64,000 nt of DNA from Streptomyces sp. NBC_00708. Its GTDB lineage: Bacteria > Actinomycetota > Actinomycetes > Streptomycetales > Streptomycetaceae. The DNA is taken from positions 6,200,001 to 6,264,000 of the forward strand of contig CP108997.1 of NCBI GenBank assembly GCA_036226585.1, given 5' to 3'. The position numbers and the translations under genes are program-made. How positions within the stretch are numbered: position 1 is the first letter of the stretch; each line of letters begins with the position of its first letter. Below, in pieces: positions 1-11,300 of this stretch. A model generated the notes under the pieces. The model saw only the letters and a program-made list of their open reading frames with translations, was not told the DNA's origin and did no database searches.

Positions 1-429
1 GGGCCCCACGGGCGCCGGACCGGTGCCGTCGGTGACCACCAGGTCGGCCCCGGAGTCCTCGACGAGCAGCCGCCGCCGCTCCTCGGGCAGCGCCGGGTCC
101 ACCGGGAGGTACCCGGCCCCCGCCGTGAGGGTGCCGATGATCGCGGTGACCAGAGCGGCGCCGCGCGGCAGGCTCAGCGCCACGACGCTCTCCGGCCCGG
201 CGCCCCGCGCGGCGAGTCCGGCCGCGAACGCGGCGGCCCGCTCCCGGAGTTGATCAAAGGTGAGCTCCTGGTCCCCGGCGACCACGGCGGTGCGGCCACC
301 GGGCACGGCCGCGAGCCGGGCCATCAGGTCGGCCGCGCCGGTCCCGGCGGCGGCGCACGTCTCGCAGGGGCAGCCGGCCGGGTGGGCGAGGGCGGGGGCG
401 GTCGCGCGCTCGGGGAGTACGGCGGTCAT
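1..429 (-). CDS. NRPS adenylation domain protein, N-terminal part (runs off left edge)
   Basis: The first 143 residues of an AMP-binding adenylation domain are visible; the rest lies outside the window. The early core is recognisable: an LTFDQL segment, then GAGPESVVALSLPRG and a TAGAGYLPVDP stretch like the A1/A2 motifs of NRPS adenylation domains. The start codon at 427-429 is 8 bases after the dioxygenase stop, so the two genes are probably co-transcribed. The first 25 residues carry a short cysteine cluster (CPCETC), which is unusual ahead of an A domain. No condensation domain precedes it, so it could load a starter or a stand-alone carrier protein. Substrate specificity cannot be read because the pocket residues are missing. 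Confidence 0.85.
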   Translation of the reverse strand, partial: MTAVLPERATAPALAHPAGCPCETCAAAGTGAADLMARLAAVPGGRTAVVAGDQELTFDQLRERAAAFAAGLAARGAGPESVVALSLPRGAALVTAIIGTLTAGAGYLPVDPALPEERRRLLVEDSGADLVVTDGTGPAPVGP

Positions 430-437
430 GGCGGGGC

Positions 438-1475
438 TCACTTTCCGTACAGGGTGGTGGAGGGGGCGGAGGCGGGCGAGCAGTCGGACAGCGGCACCGG
501 CTCGCCCATGGCGACGAGGATCTTCCGCTCCCCGGTGAACGCCTCGCGGCCGTGCGCGCAGAGGATGTTGTCGACGAGCATCACGTCGCCCGACTGCCAG
601 CTCTCCCGTACGGTGACCGCCTGGTACGCCTCGTTGATCGCGTCCACCTCCGCGTCGGTGAGGGCGGTGCCGTCCCCGAGGAAGGTGTTGAAGGGCAGCC
701 CGTCCTCACCGAAGGTCTCGGCCAGCACCTCGCGGACGTCCTCGTCGAGGCTGCGGGCGTTCCAGAACGCGAAGTGGTTGAACCAGACCTTCTCGCCGGT
801 CACCGGGTGCGTGATGATCGCCGAACGCCTCTGCCGGGTACGCAGGGTGTCCTCGTCCAGCCACTCGTAGCCGATGGCGTGCGCGTCGCAGTACTCCTCG
901 GCGCCGGCCGGGTCCTCCGAGGAGAACGCCTTGCGCCACGGCATGCCCGCCAGGTCCGAGTAGTTGCGTACGAGCAGCCAGCCGGCCTCCGCGAACCGCG
1001 CGGCCAGCTCCGGCGGCAGCATGGCCAGCGCGGCGCGCATGTCACCGATGGTGGTGGCGCCGCCCGTCTCGGCGGCGGTGACACAGCCGAAGAGCAGCAC
1101 CCCGGGGAAGTCCAGCGTGTAGCTGTTCTCGTTGTGCAGCCGGATCGGCTGGACGGCCGGCAGGTCGGTGGAGGAGAACACGCCCTCGCCGAAGTCGGTG
1201 CGCGGGGTGGCCTTCTCCTTGTAGCCGGCCCGCTCCGCGATCAGCGCGTCACGTGCCTCGGCGAACGTCGCCGCGTCCCGTACCGGCAGGCCGCGCAGCA
1301 TGACCGCGCCGGAGCGGTGCAACTCGGCCTGGATCGCGGGCCGCTGGGCGGTCAGCCATGCGGTGGCCTCCGCCATGGAGCCGAACTCCGGCGTGTGGAC
1401 GATCACCGGCTTGCCGGGCTCCCGGACGGGCGTGATTCCGGTGGCGGCGGCGGGCGGCTGGGCGAGAGCGGTCAC
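438..1475 (-). CDS. TauD/TfdA-family (SyrP-like) Fe(II)/2-oxoglutarate dioxygenase
   Basis: A 345-residue non-haem iron oxygenase of the clavaminate synthase/TauD superfamily. The metal site is visible as H114-x-E116 (LHNENSYTLDFP) with the distal histidine at H308; R317, about nine residues later, would hold 2-oxoglutarate. The HNE-x-SY pattern is that of SyrP-like enzymes, which hydroxylate the beta carbon of an amino acid bound to an NRPS carrier protein. It sits between the type II thioesterase and a second adenylation gene in one minus-strand run, so a role in tailoring a residue of the peptide is the natural reading. Whether the substrate is free or carrier-bound is not known from sequence. 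Confidence 0.85.
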   Translation of the reverse strand: MTALAQPPAAATGITPVREPGKPVIVHTPEFGSMAEATAWLTAQRPAIQAELHRSGAVMLRGLPVRDAATFAEARDALIAERAGYKEKATPRTDFGEGVFSSTDLPAVQPIRLHNENSYTLDFPGVLLFGCVTAAETGGATTIGDMRAALAMLPPELAARFAEAGWLLVRNYSDLAGMPWRKAFSSEDPAGAEEYCDAHAIGYEWLDEDTLRTRQRRSAIITHPVTGEKVWFNHFAFWNARSLDEDVREVLAETFGEDGLPFNTFLGDGTALTDAEVDAINEAYQAVTVRESWQSGDVMLVDNILCAHGREAFTGERKILVAMGEPVPLSDCSPASAPSTTLYGK

Positions 1476-1520
1476 GATGGGTTCCTCTTCCTGGGCTGGT
1501 TGGAACGAAGTCGGGTGGGG

Positions 1521-2303
1521 TTACGCGGACGCGGTGGCGGAGTCGCGCAGGGCGTCGAGGACCGGGTTCAGGTGGGCGAAGAAGCCCGCCAGGTCCTGCT
1601 GGAAGTAGAAGTGGTCACCGGGCAGCACCTGCGGCACGACCTCGTGCCCGGTCACCAGCGACCAGCCGGCGAGCATCTGCGCCGGGACGATCGGGTCGGC
1701 GTCCCCGCCGAACACGGCGACCGGGCAGTCCAGCCGGGCGTCCGGGGCGGTGCACCGGTAGGCGTCGTCGATCGCGAAGTCGGCGCGGATGGACGGCAGG
1801 ACGATCTCGCGCAGCTCGGGGTCGTCCAGGATGCCGTCGTCGGTGCCGCCGCGCTCCTTGATGGCCGCGACCAACTGGTCGTCGTCCAGCAGTTCCGGGT
1901 GCACGGGGCACTGGTTAGGCAGCACCGGCGCCCGGCACGCGGAGGCGATGAGCAGGCGCGGGGTGCGGCCGGCGGCCCGCAGGGCGCGTACGACCTCGAA
2001 GGCCACCAGCGACCCCATGCTGTGCCCGAGCACCACCAGCTCGCCGGTGTCGGCGGGCAGCGAGTCCACCACGGGCTGCGCCAGGTCGTCGACCGAGACC
2101 GGCAGGTCCTCGCAGTAGCGGGCGCCACGGCCCGGGTACTGGCCGATCAGCAGCCGTACATCGGCCGGCAGGTGCTCGCGCCAGCCGCCGTACGCGTGGG
2201 CGTTGCCCCCGGCGTGGGGCAGCACCAGCAGCGACAGGCGGTGCGGGCCGTCACCGGGAAGGTCCCAGACGACGTCTTCGGGGGCGGGGGAGGCGGAGGT
2301 CAT
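1521..2303 (-). CDS. type II thioesterase of the NRPS cluster
   Basis: A 260-residue alpha/beta hydrolase of the GrsT/RifR type that removes misprimed or stalled acyl groups from carrier proteins. Visible signatures are LPHAGGNAHAY near residue 30, the nucleophile elbow GHSMGS with Ser95, a GGDADPIV aspartate region and a GDHFYF histidine. Its ATG overlaps the NRPS stop codon (ATGA at 2300-2303), which indicates translational coupling. The NRPS lacks a terminal thioesterase, so this protein might also take part in release, but its family normally does editing. Confidence 0.92.
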   Translation of the reverse strand: MTSASPAPEDVVWDLPGDGPHRLSLLVLPHAGGNAHAYGGWREHLPADVRLLIGQYPGRGARYCEDLPVSVDDLAQPVVDSLPADTGELVVLGHSMGSLVAFEVVRALRAAGRTPRLLIASACRAPVLPNQCPVHPELLDDDQLVAAIKERGGTDDGILDDPELREIVLPSIRADFAIDDAYRCTAPDARLDCPVAVFGGDADPIVPAQMLAGWSLVTGHEVVPQVLPGDHFYFQQDLAGFFAHLNPVLDALRDSATASA

Positions 2304-5300
2304 GAGCTGATCCGTTCTGTCTCGGTACGACGGCGGAGGGCGGGCCGGGCCTTCTTGGCGGCCGGCGCGGTCTTCAGCGCGGTGATGTGCTCGGCCAGCC
2401 GGGCCGGCGTCGGGTGCTCGAAGACGTCGCGGACGGTGAGCCGGACGTCCAGGGAGACGGCGATGTGGTTGGTGAGGCGGGCACCCAGGAGCGAGTGGCC
2501 GCCGTGGTGGAAGAAGTCGTCGTCGATGGTCAGCGCGTTCTCGGCGCCCAGCGTCCGCGTGAAGAGGCCGACCAGGGTCTCTTCCAGCGGGGTGCGCGGG
2601 GCGCGGCCCCGGGAGACGACGGCAGCCGGTTCGGGGAGCGCGCGCCGGTCGATCTTCCCGTTGGGCGTGAGCGGGAGCCGGTCGAGGACGGTGAGGTAGG
2701 TGGGCACCATGTGCTCGGGCAGTCGCTCGACGAGGTGCCGGCGGACGTCTTCCGTCGCCACCGTGTCCGTGCCCGTCACCACGTACGCGGAGAGCCGGCT
2801 GCGGTGGGTGGTGACGGTGGCCTGGGTGACGCCGGGGTGGGTGAGGAGCGCGGCCTCGACCTCGCCGGGTTCGACGCGGAAGCCCCGGATCTTCACCTGG
2901 CTGTCGGCGCGGCCGTTGTAGTGCAGGTGGCCGTGCTGGTCGAAGTGGGCGAGGTCGCCGGTGCGGTAGAGGCGGGTGCCGGGGGTGCCGTGGGGGTGGG
3001 GGATGAAGGTGGTGGCGGTGAGGTCGGGTCGGTTGAGGTAGCCGTGGGCGAGGCCGTGGCCGGTGAGGTAGAGGTGGCCGGTGACGCCGGGTGGGACGGG
3101 TTGGAGGGTGGCGTCGAGGATGTAGGCGGCTTTGTTGGTGAGGGGGGTGCCGATGGGGATGGTGGGGTGGGGTTCAGGTGTCGCCGTGATGGTGTGGGTG
3201 GTGGTGAAGCCCATGGATTCGGCGGGGCCGTATCCGTTGACGACGGTGGTGTGGGGCGAGAGTTGCTGGAGTCGGTGTACGTGGGCGGGGGAAGCGGCCT
3301 CGCCGCCGGTGTAGGCGATGGTGACCGACTCGAACGCTTCGGGGTGTTCGTCGGTGAGGTAGTTGAAGAGGCTCGCGGAGAGCTGGAGCATGGTGACGCC
3401 GTGCCGGCGGGAGAGTTCGGCGATGAGGGCGGGTTCGGGTTTCTGGCCGGGTTGGAGGACGGTGGTGCCGCCGTGGAGGAGTGCGCCCCAGAATTCGAGG
3501 CTGAACGCGTCCCAGGAGACGGGTGAGCACTGGAGGAACACTTCGTGGGGTCCGAAGGTGCCGTAGGTCTGCGCGGTGACGGTGGATACGAGGTTGCGGT
3601 GCGAGGAGAGGATGCCCTTGGGGCGTCCGGTGGACCCGGAGGTGAACATCACGCACGCCACGTCCTGAGCGCCGATCGGCACATCGAGGTTGCCGGAGTC
3701 GTGGCCCAGCACGTCGTCGGGGCCTTCGGTGGAGGTGGTCCAGGCCCCGGAGAGGCGGTCCGCTAGCCCCGTACGCGTGACCAGGTGGCTGATCCCGGCC
3801 TCGCCGGCCGCCGACCGCAGCCGCTCGTCGGGGAAGTCCGGGTCGAGCAGCACATGTCCGGCGCCGGTCTTGAGTACGGCGATGAGGGCGGCGGCGAAGG
3901 TGGCGTTGCGCTCCAGGAGGATGCCGGCCAGCTGCCCTCGGCCCAGGCCGTGTGAACGCAGCGCGCGCGCCCAGCGGTTGGCGGTCGCGTTGAGCTCCGC
4001 GTACGTGATCCGCTGATCGCCGTCGATGAGCGCGACGGCCTCCGGTGCGCGGGCGACCTGCTCCTCAAATCGCTGTACCAGTGAGGTGTTCGCGATGGTG
4101 GTGGACGATCCGGCCCACGGCCCGAGCAGCAGTTCCCGCTCCTCCTCCGACACCACCTCCAGCGCTCCGAGCCGCATGTCGGGATCGGCCAGCGCCTGGC
4201 GCAGGACCGTGGCGAGCACGTTCACCATGCGCTGGACGGTGGCGTGGTCGAACAGGTCCTCCGCGTAGAGGACCGTGCCGTGCATCCCCTGGCCGTCCTC
4301 CGTACGGAGCAGGAATTCCAGGTCGAACTTGGCCGCCCCGCTCGTGACCTCCGGGATCGCGGTGGCCCGGGTGTCCCCGAGCCGCAGCTCCGGTACGACT
4401 CCGGATTCCAGGGTGAGGCAGATCTGGAAGAGCGGGTGGCGGGAGAGGGTGCGGGTGGGGTTGAGGGCGTCGAGGACGAGGTCGAAGGGGGCGTCCTGGT
4501 GGGCGAAGGCGTCGAGATCGGTGGTGCGGACGCGGCCGAGGAGTTCGCGGAAGGTGGGGTTGCCGTCGGTGTGGGTGCGCAGGACGAGGGTGTTGACGAA
4601 GAAGCCGACGAGGTCGCGGAGTGCTTCGTCGGTGCGGCCGGCGACGGGGGAGCCGATGGCCAGGTCCGTGCCGGCCCCGAGTCGGGTGAGGGCGGTGGCG
4701 AGGGCCGCGTGGACCACCATGAAGGGGGTGCATCCCTCGGCGCGGGCCAGCTCTCCGACGCGCTCGAACAGGTCGTCACCGAGGGCGACGTCGACCTGAC
4801 CGCCCCGGTGCGTGGCCCGTGCGGGGCGCGGGCGGTCCAGGTTCAGGGCGTGCTCCTCGGGGAGCCCTTCCAGGGTCTTGTGCCAGAAGGCCAGCTCCTG
4901 TGCGAGCACGCTGTCCGCGTCGTCGGACGCGCCCAGCACCCGCTGCTGCCACACCGCGTAGTCCGCGTACTTCACCGGAAGCGGCTCCAGCGCGCTTGCG
5001 GTCGCACCCGCGCTCCGGGCCTCGTACGCCTGTGACAGGTCGTCGAAGAACACACCGGTGGACCGGCCGTCCGTGGCGATGTGGTGCACCAGGAGGAAGA
5101 ACACCCAGGAGTCGTCGTCGACCTTGAACAGGGAGGCACGTACGGGGAGTTCGCGCCGGAGGTCGAAGACATGGCGAGCGGCGTCGGTGATCGCCCCGTC
5201 CAGCTCGTCGGCAGTCACCTCGCGCCGCTCGATGGGCACCTGGGCGTCTGCGGCAGGAAGGACGTGCTGGCGGGGTTCGCCGTCGACCGTGGTGAACACG

Positions 5301-8300
5301 GTCCGCAGCGGGGTGTGGCGTGCGACCACGTCGTGCAGCGCGGCTTCGAGCAGATCCGCGTCCAGGGCGCCGGTCAGCCGTACGGCCATCGGCACGTTGT
5401 ACGCGGCGCTGCCGCCGTCCAGTTCGGCCAGCAGCCACAGGCGGCGCTGGGCGAAGGACACGGGCGCGTCGCCCTCGCCGGTCCAGGCGCCCGGGGTGAG
5501 GGGCGGCAGCGCGGGCCGTCCGCCGAGGGTGCTGATGTGCTGGGCGAGGCGCGCGGGCGTCGGGTGCTGGAACACGTCCCGGATCGTCAGCCGGATGCCC
5601 AGGACTTCAGCGAGGTGGTTGGTGAGGCGGGCGGCGAGGAGGGAGTGCCCGCCGTGGGCGAAGAAGCTGTCCTCGACGCCCACCGGCCCTTGCGTGCCCA
5701 GGACCTTGCTGAACAGAGCGACCGTGACCTCTTCCAGCTGGCTCTGCGGCGCGCGGCCCCCGGACACGACAGTCGCCGGCTCGGGGAGGGCGCGCCGGTC
5801 GATCTTTCCGTTCGGTGTGAGCGGGAGCCGGTCGAGGACGGTGAGGTGCGCCGGGACCATGTGCTCGGGCAGCCGGTCCGCGAGGTGGCGGCGCGCGTCC
5901 TCCACGGTCACCGTGTCGGTGTCGAGGACCACGTAGGCGGAGAGCTGGTCGTGGTGCGTGGTGACGGTGGCCTGGGTGATGTGGGGGTGGGTGAGGAGAG
6001 CGGCTTCGATCTCGGCCGGCTCGATCCGGAAGCCCCGGATCTTGATCTGCTGGTCTGCCCGGCCCTCGTAGTGCAGCCGCCCGTCACGATCGAACCGGGC
6101 GAGGTCGCCGGTGCGGTAGAGGCGGGTGCCGGGGGTTCCGTGGGGGTGGGGGATGAAGGTGGTGGCGGTGAGGTCGGGTCGGTTGAGGTAGCCGTGGGCG
6201 AGGCCGTGTCCGGTGAGGTAGAGGTGGCCGGTGACGCCGGGTGGGACGGGTTGGAGGGTGGTGTCGAGGATGTAGGTGGCCTTGTTGGTGAGGGGTGTGC
6301 CGATCGGGATGGTGGGGTGCGGGGCATCGGCGGGCGCGACGGTGTGGGTGGTGGTGAAGCCCATGGATTCGGCGGGGCCGTATCCGTTGACGACGGTGGT
6401 GTGGGGCGAGAGTTGCTGGAGTTTGTGGACGTGGTTGGGGGAGGCAGCCTCGCCGCCGGTGTAGGCGACGGTGACGGTGGTGAATGCCTCGGGGTGTTCG
6501 TCGGTGAGGTAGTTGAAGAGGCTGGCGGAGAGCTGGAGCATGGTGACGCCGTGCCGGCGGGAGAGTTCGGCGATGAGGGCGGGTTCGGGCTTCTGGCCGG
6601 GCTGGAGGACGGTGGTGCCGCCGTGGAGGAGCGCGCCCCAGAACTCCAGGCTGAACGCGTCCCAGGAGACGGGTGAGCACTGGAGGAACACTTCGTCGGG
6701 TCCGAAGGTGCCGTACGTCTGCGCGGTGACGGTGGAGACCAGGTTGCGGTGCGAGGACAGGATGCCCTTGGGGCGTCCGGTGGACCCGGAGGTGAACATC
6801 ACGCACGCCACATCGTCACCCCGGACCGGCACACCCGGGTTGCCGTCCACCGTGTCCGCCGGAGCCCCGCCGGAGCAGGAGACGACGGTCCAGGGGCCCT
6901 CCACGCGCGGCCCGAGGGTGTCGTCCGTGAGGAGCAGGGCGATACCCGCGTCGTGCGCGGCGGAGCGCAGGCGCTCGTCCGGGAAGTCCGGGTCGAGCAG
7001 GGTGTAACCGGCCCCGGCCTTGACCACCGCGATCACGGCGGCGGCAAAGGCGGCGTCGCGCTCCAGGAGGACGCCGGCCAGGTCACCCCGGCGCAGTCCC
7101 CGCGCACGCAACTCATGGGCCCAGCGGTTGGCGGTGGCGTTCAGCTCCGCGTAGGTGATCCGCTGCTCGCCGTCGATGAGGGCCACGGCGTCCGGGGTGC
7201 GGGCGGCCTGCTCCTCGAACCGCGCGACGAGTGAGGTGTCGTCGATGGCGGTGGCGGTCCCGGCCCACGGCCCGAGCAGCAGTTCCCGCTCGGCGTCCGA
7301 CACCACCTCCAGCGCCCCGAGACGCACCTCCGGGTCGGCCAGCGCCTGGCGCAGCACCTCGCCCAGGGCGGTCACCATGCGCTGGACGGTGGCGTGGTCG
7401 AACAGGTCCTCCGCGAAGACCACCGCACCGTGGAGGCGGCGGCTGTCGTCCGAGCGGAGCAGGAATTCCAGGTCGAACTTGGCCGAGCCGTTGGTCAGCC
7501 CGCGCACCTCGGCCGTACGACCACCGCCCAGTTCCAGCGCCGGCGCCTCCCCGGCCTCCAGGGTGAGGCAGATCTGGAAAAGCGGGTGACGAGAGAGGGT
7601 GCGGGTGGGGTTGAGGGCGTCGAGTACGAGGTCGAAGGGGGCGTCCTGGTGGGCGAAGGCATCGAGGTCGGTGGCGCGGACGCGCTCCAGCAGCTCCCGG
7701 AAGGTGGGGTTGCCGTCCGCATGGGTGCGCAGGACCAGCGTGTTGACGAAGAAGCCGACGAGGTCGCGCAGTGCTTCGTCGGTGCGGCCGGCGACGGGGG
7801 AGCCGATGGCCAGGTCCGTGCCGGCACCGAGCCGGGTGAGGGCGGCGACAAGGGCGGCGTGCACGACCATGAAGGGGGTGCAGCCCTCGGCGCGGGCCAG
7901 CTCTCCGACGCGCGCGAACACGTCGTCACCGAGAGCGACGTCAACCTGACCGCCCCGGTGCGAGGCGACCGCCGGACGGGGGCGGTCGAGGCTCAGCCCG
8001 TGCTCCTCCGGCAGATCGGCCAAGGCGCCCTGCCAGAAGCCCAGTTCCTGTGCGAGTGCGCTCTCCGCGTCGTCCGACGAGCCCAACACCCGCTGCTGCC
8101 ACACCGCGTAGTCCGCGTACCGCACCGGGAGCGGCTCCAGCACGTTCACGTCCGCACCCGCGCTCCGGGCCGCGTACGCCCGTGACAGGTCGTCGAAGAA
8201 CACACCGGCGGAGCGCCCGTCCGTGGCGATGTGGTGGAAGAGCAGGAAGAGGACGGGGTGGCCGTCACCTCCTTCGAAGAGGGTGGCCCGGAGCGGGTTC

Positions 8301-11300
8301 TCCGTCCGGAGGTCGAAACGGTGCCGGCCGGCCGCGTCCAGGTCGCCGTCCAGCGAATCCGGCGCGGACGTCCGCCGCTCGATGGCGACGCGGGCCCGCT
8401 CGGCCGGCTGGACGAGCTGCCTCGGCTCGCCGTCGACACTCGCGAACACGGTCCGCAGGGGAGCGTGGCGTTCGACGACGTCGTTGAGCGCGGCTTCGAG
8501 CGCGTCGATGTCGAGCGGGCCGGTCAGCCGTACGGCCATCGGCACGTTGTACGCGGTGCTCCCGCCTTCCAGTTCGGCCAGCAGCCACAGGCGGCGCTGG
8601 GCGAACGAGACCGGGCTGTCGGAGCCGTCGCCCGCTTCACCGGCGACCGGGGACGGCAGCGCGGGCCGCCCCTTCAGCGAGGCGATGTGCTGGGCGAGGC
8701 GTGCGGGCGTCGGGTGCTGGAACACGTCCCGGATCGTCAGCCGGACGCCCAGGACCTCGGCGATGTGGTTGGTGAGGCGGGCGGCGAGGAGGGAGTGCCC
8801 GCCATGGGCGAAGAAGCTGTCCTCGACGCCCACCGGTCCCGAGGTGCGCAGAACCCGGCTGAACAGCGCCACCGCGACCTCTTCGAGCTGGCTCTGCGGC
8901 GCACGCTCGCTGCTCCCCATCGGGACCGGTTCGGGCAGCGCACGTTTGTCGATCTTCCCGTTCGCGGTGAGGGGGAGCCGGTCGAGTGGGGTGAGGTAGG
9001 CGGGGACGAGGTGTTCGGGGAGGCGGTCGGTCAGGTGGCGTCGGAGGTCGGCCGTGTCGGCGCTCGTGATCACATAGGCGGAGAGCTGGTCGTGGTGTTT
9101 GGTGACGACGGCTTGGGTGACCTGCGGGTGGCTGAGGAGGGCGGTCTCCACCTCGGCGGGTTCGATGCGGAAGCCCCGGATCTTGATCTGCTGGTCTGCT
9201 CGGCCCTCGTAGTGCAGCCGCCCCTGGCGGTCGAAGTGCGCGAGGTCGCCGGTGCGGTACAGACGGCTCCCGGCGGGCCCGTAGGGGTGGGGGACGAAGC
9301 TCGCTGCGGTGAGGTCGGCGCGGTTGAGGTAGCCGTGGGCGAGGCCGTCACCAGACACGTACAGCTCACCCGTCGCACCGGGTGCACACAGCTGGAGCGC
9401 CGGATCGAGGACATAGAGCGGCTTGTTGACCAGCGGCGTTCCGATCGGGATGACGGTGTGCGGCTGATCGCTCGGCTCGATGGTGTGGGTGGTGGCGTAG
9501 ATCATCGCCTCCGCCGGGCCGTACCCGTTCATCACCCTGATGCCGGGGCGCGCGGTCTGGAGCTTGTGCACGTGGGCGGGCGAGGCGGCCTCCCCGACGG
9601 TGTAGGCCGTGGTGACCGACGCGAACGTCTCGGGGTGTTCGTCGGTGAGGTAGTTGAAGAGGGTGGCCGACAGCAGGAGCGTCGTCACGCCGTGCTTCGG
9701 GGCGAGCTCCGCGATGAGCGAGGGTTCCGGCTTCTGCCCCGGCTGGAGTACGACACGCGCTCCGTGCAGGAGCGGGCCCCAGAACTCCAGGCTGAAGGCG
9801 TCCCAGGACACCGGCGAGGACTGGAGGAACACCTCGTCCGGGCTGGTCGGCAGATACGTCTGGCCCACCAGGGTCGATACGAGGTTGCGGTGCGAGGAGA
9901 GGATGCCCTTGGGCCGCCCTGTGGACCCGGAGGTGAACATCACGCAGGCGAGGTCGTCGCCCTGGATCGGCACACCGAGGTTGCCGGAGTCGTGGCCCAG
10001 CACGTCGTCGGGGCCTTCGGTGCAGGTGGTCCAGGTCCCGGGGAGGCGGTCGGCCGACTCCGGCGGTGTGACCAGGTGGCTGATGGCGGCCTCGGTCGCT
10101 GCCGACCGCAGTCGCTCGTCGGGGAAGTCGGGGTCGAGCAGCACATGTCCGGCGCCGGTCTTGAGTACGGCGATGAGGGCGGCGGCGAAGGTGGCGTTGC
10201 GCTCCAGGAGGATGCCGGCCAGCTGCCCTCGGCCCAGGCCGTGTGAACGCAGCACGCGTGCCCAGCGGTTGGCGGTCGTGTTCAGTTCCGCGTATGTGAA
10301 GCTCTGCTCCCCGTCGATCAGCGCGACCGCGTCCGGGAACCGCGCCACCTGTTCCTCGAACCGGGCCACCAGCGACACGTCGTCCCGGTCGGCCACCGCC
10401 CCGGCCCACGACCCGAGCAGCGACCCCCGCTCGTCCTCCGACAGCACCTCCAGCTCCGCGACGCTCCGGTCACCCGGCTCCGCCGCGTCCAGGGAAGCGG
10501 TGAGGAACGCGGCGAAGCGGTCCTGGTGTGCGGCGACCGCCTCGGCGTCGACACCGTCCACGGGTGTGTCGAAGTCGATCCGCAGGCCGTCCGCCGCGCC
10601 CAGGTCGTACACCGCGACGCTGAGGTCGTCCACCGGCCCGTTGCTCACGTTGTGGTTGACCGTGGGGTGGCCGCAGACGGTCAGGTCCGCGTTGAAGCCC
10701 ATGATGTTGAGCACAGGACCGGTCAGCCGGCGGCCTCCCGTGAGCGTGCCGGCGTCCCGTCGCAGGTCCTCGTAGCGGGTCAGCTGGTGGCGCAGACCGT
10801 GCTTCACCTCGGCGGACACGGCACGCACCAGGGTGCGCAGCGTGTCGTCGGCGCCCACCCGCAGCCGCAGCGGGACGACGTTCGACGCCATGCCGGGCGT
10901 GCTGCGGGCCATCTTCGTGGTCCGGCCCGCCACCGGCAGGGCGACCATCAGCTCGTCCTGGGCCGTCACCCGGTGCAGGTACACCGTGAACAAGGCGACC
11001 GTCAGCACCGGCCACGAGACCCGCTCCGACCGCGCGACCGTACGCAGCCGGTCCGCGTCCCACGCCGGGATCAGGACCGTACGCCGTGCGAAGGGCAGCG
11101 CGCCCCGGGACGGGACCGCCCGTCCGGCACCCCGCACCAGGCTCGGCGCCGTCTCCGGAGCGCCGCTCAAGTGCTCGCGCCACGCGGCCCGTTCGGCAGC
11201 GGCTTCCTCGGAGCACCGGTAGGCGGCGTCCTCGGCGTGCAGGTCCGCCAGCCGGCCGAACGGGGAGTCGCCCCACGGCTCACCCGCGACCGCCCGCTCG

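Noticed and set aside
2387..3526. Long open frames on the strand opposite the NRPS and similar long frames elsewhere (for example 5081-6676, 8231-10246, 41815-43974, 51592-53817)
   Set aside because: They are antisense shadows of high-GC genes: low-complexity Gly/Val/Arg-rich products with no motifs, while the opposite strand encodes recognisable proteins.
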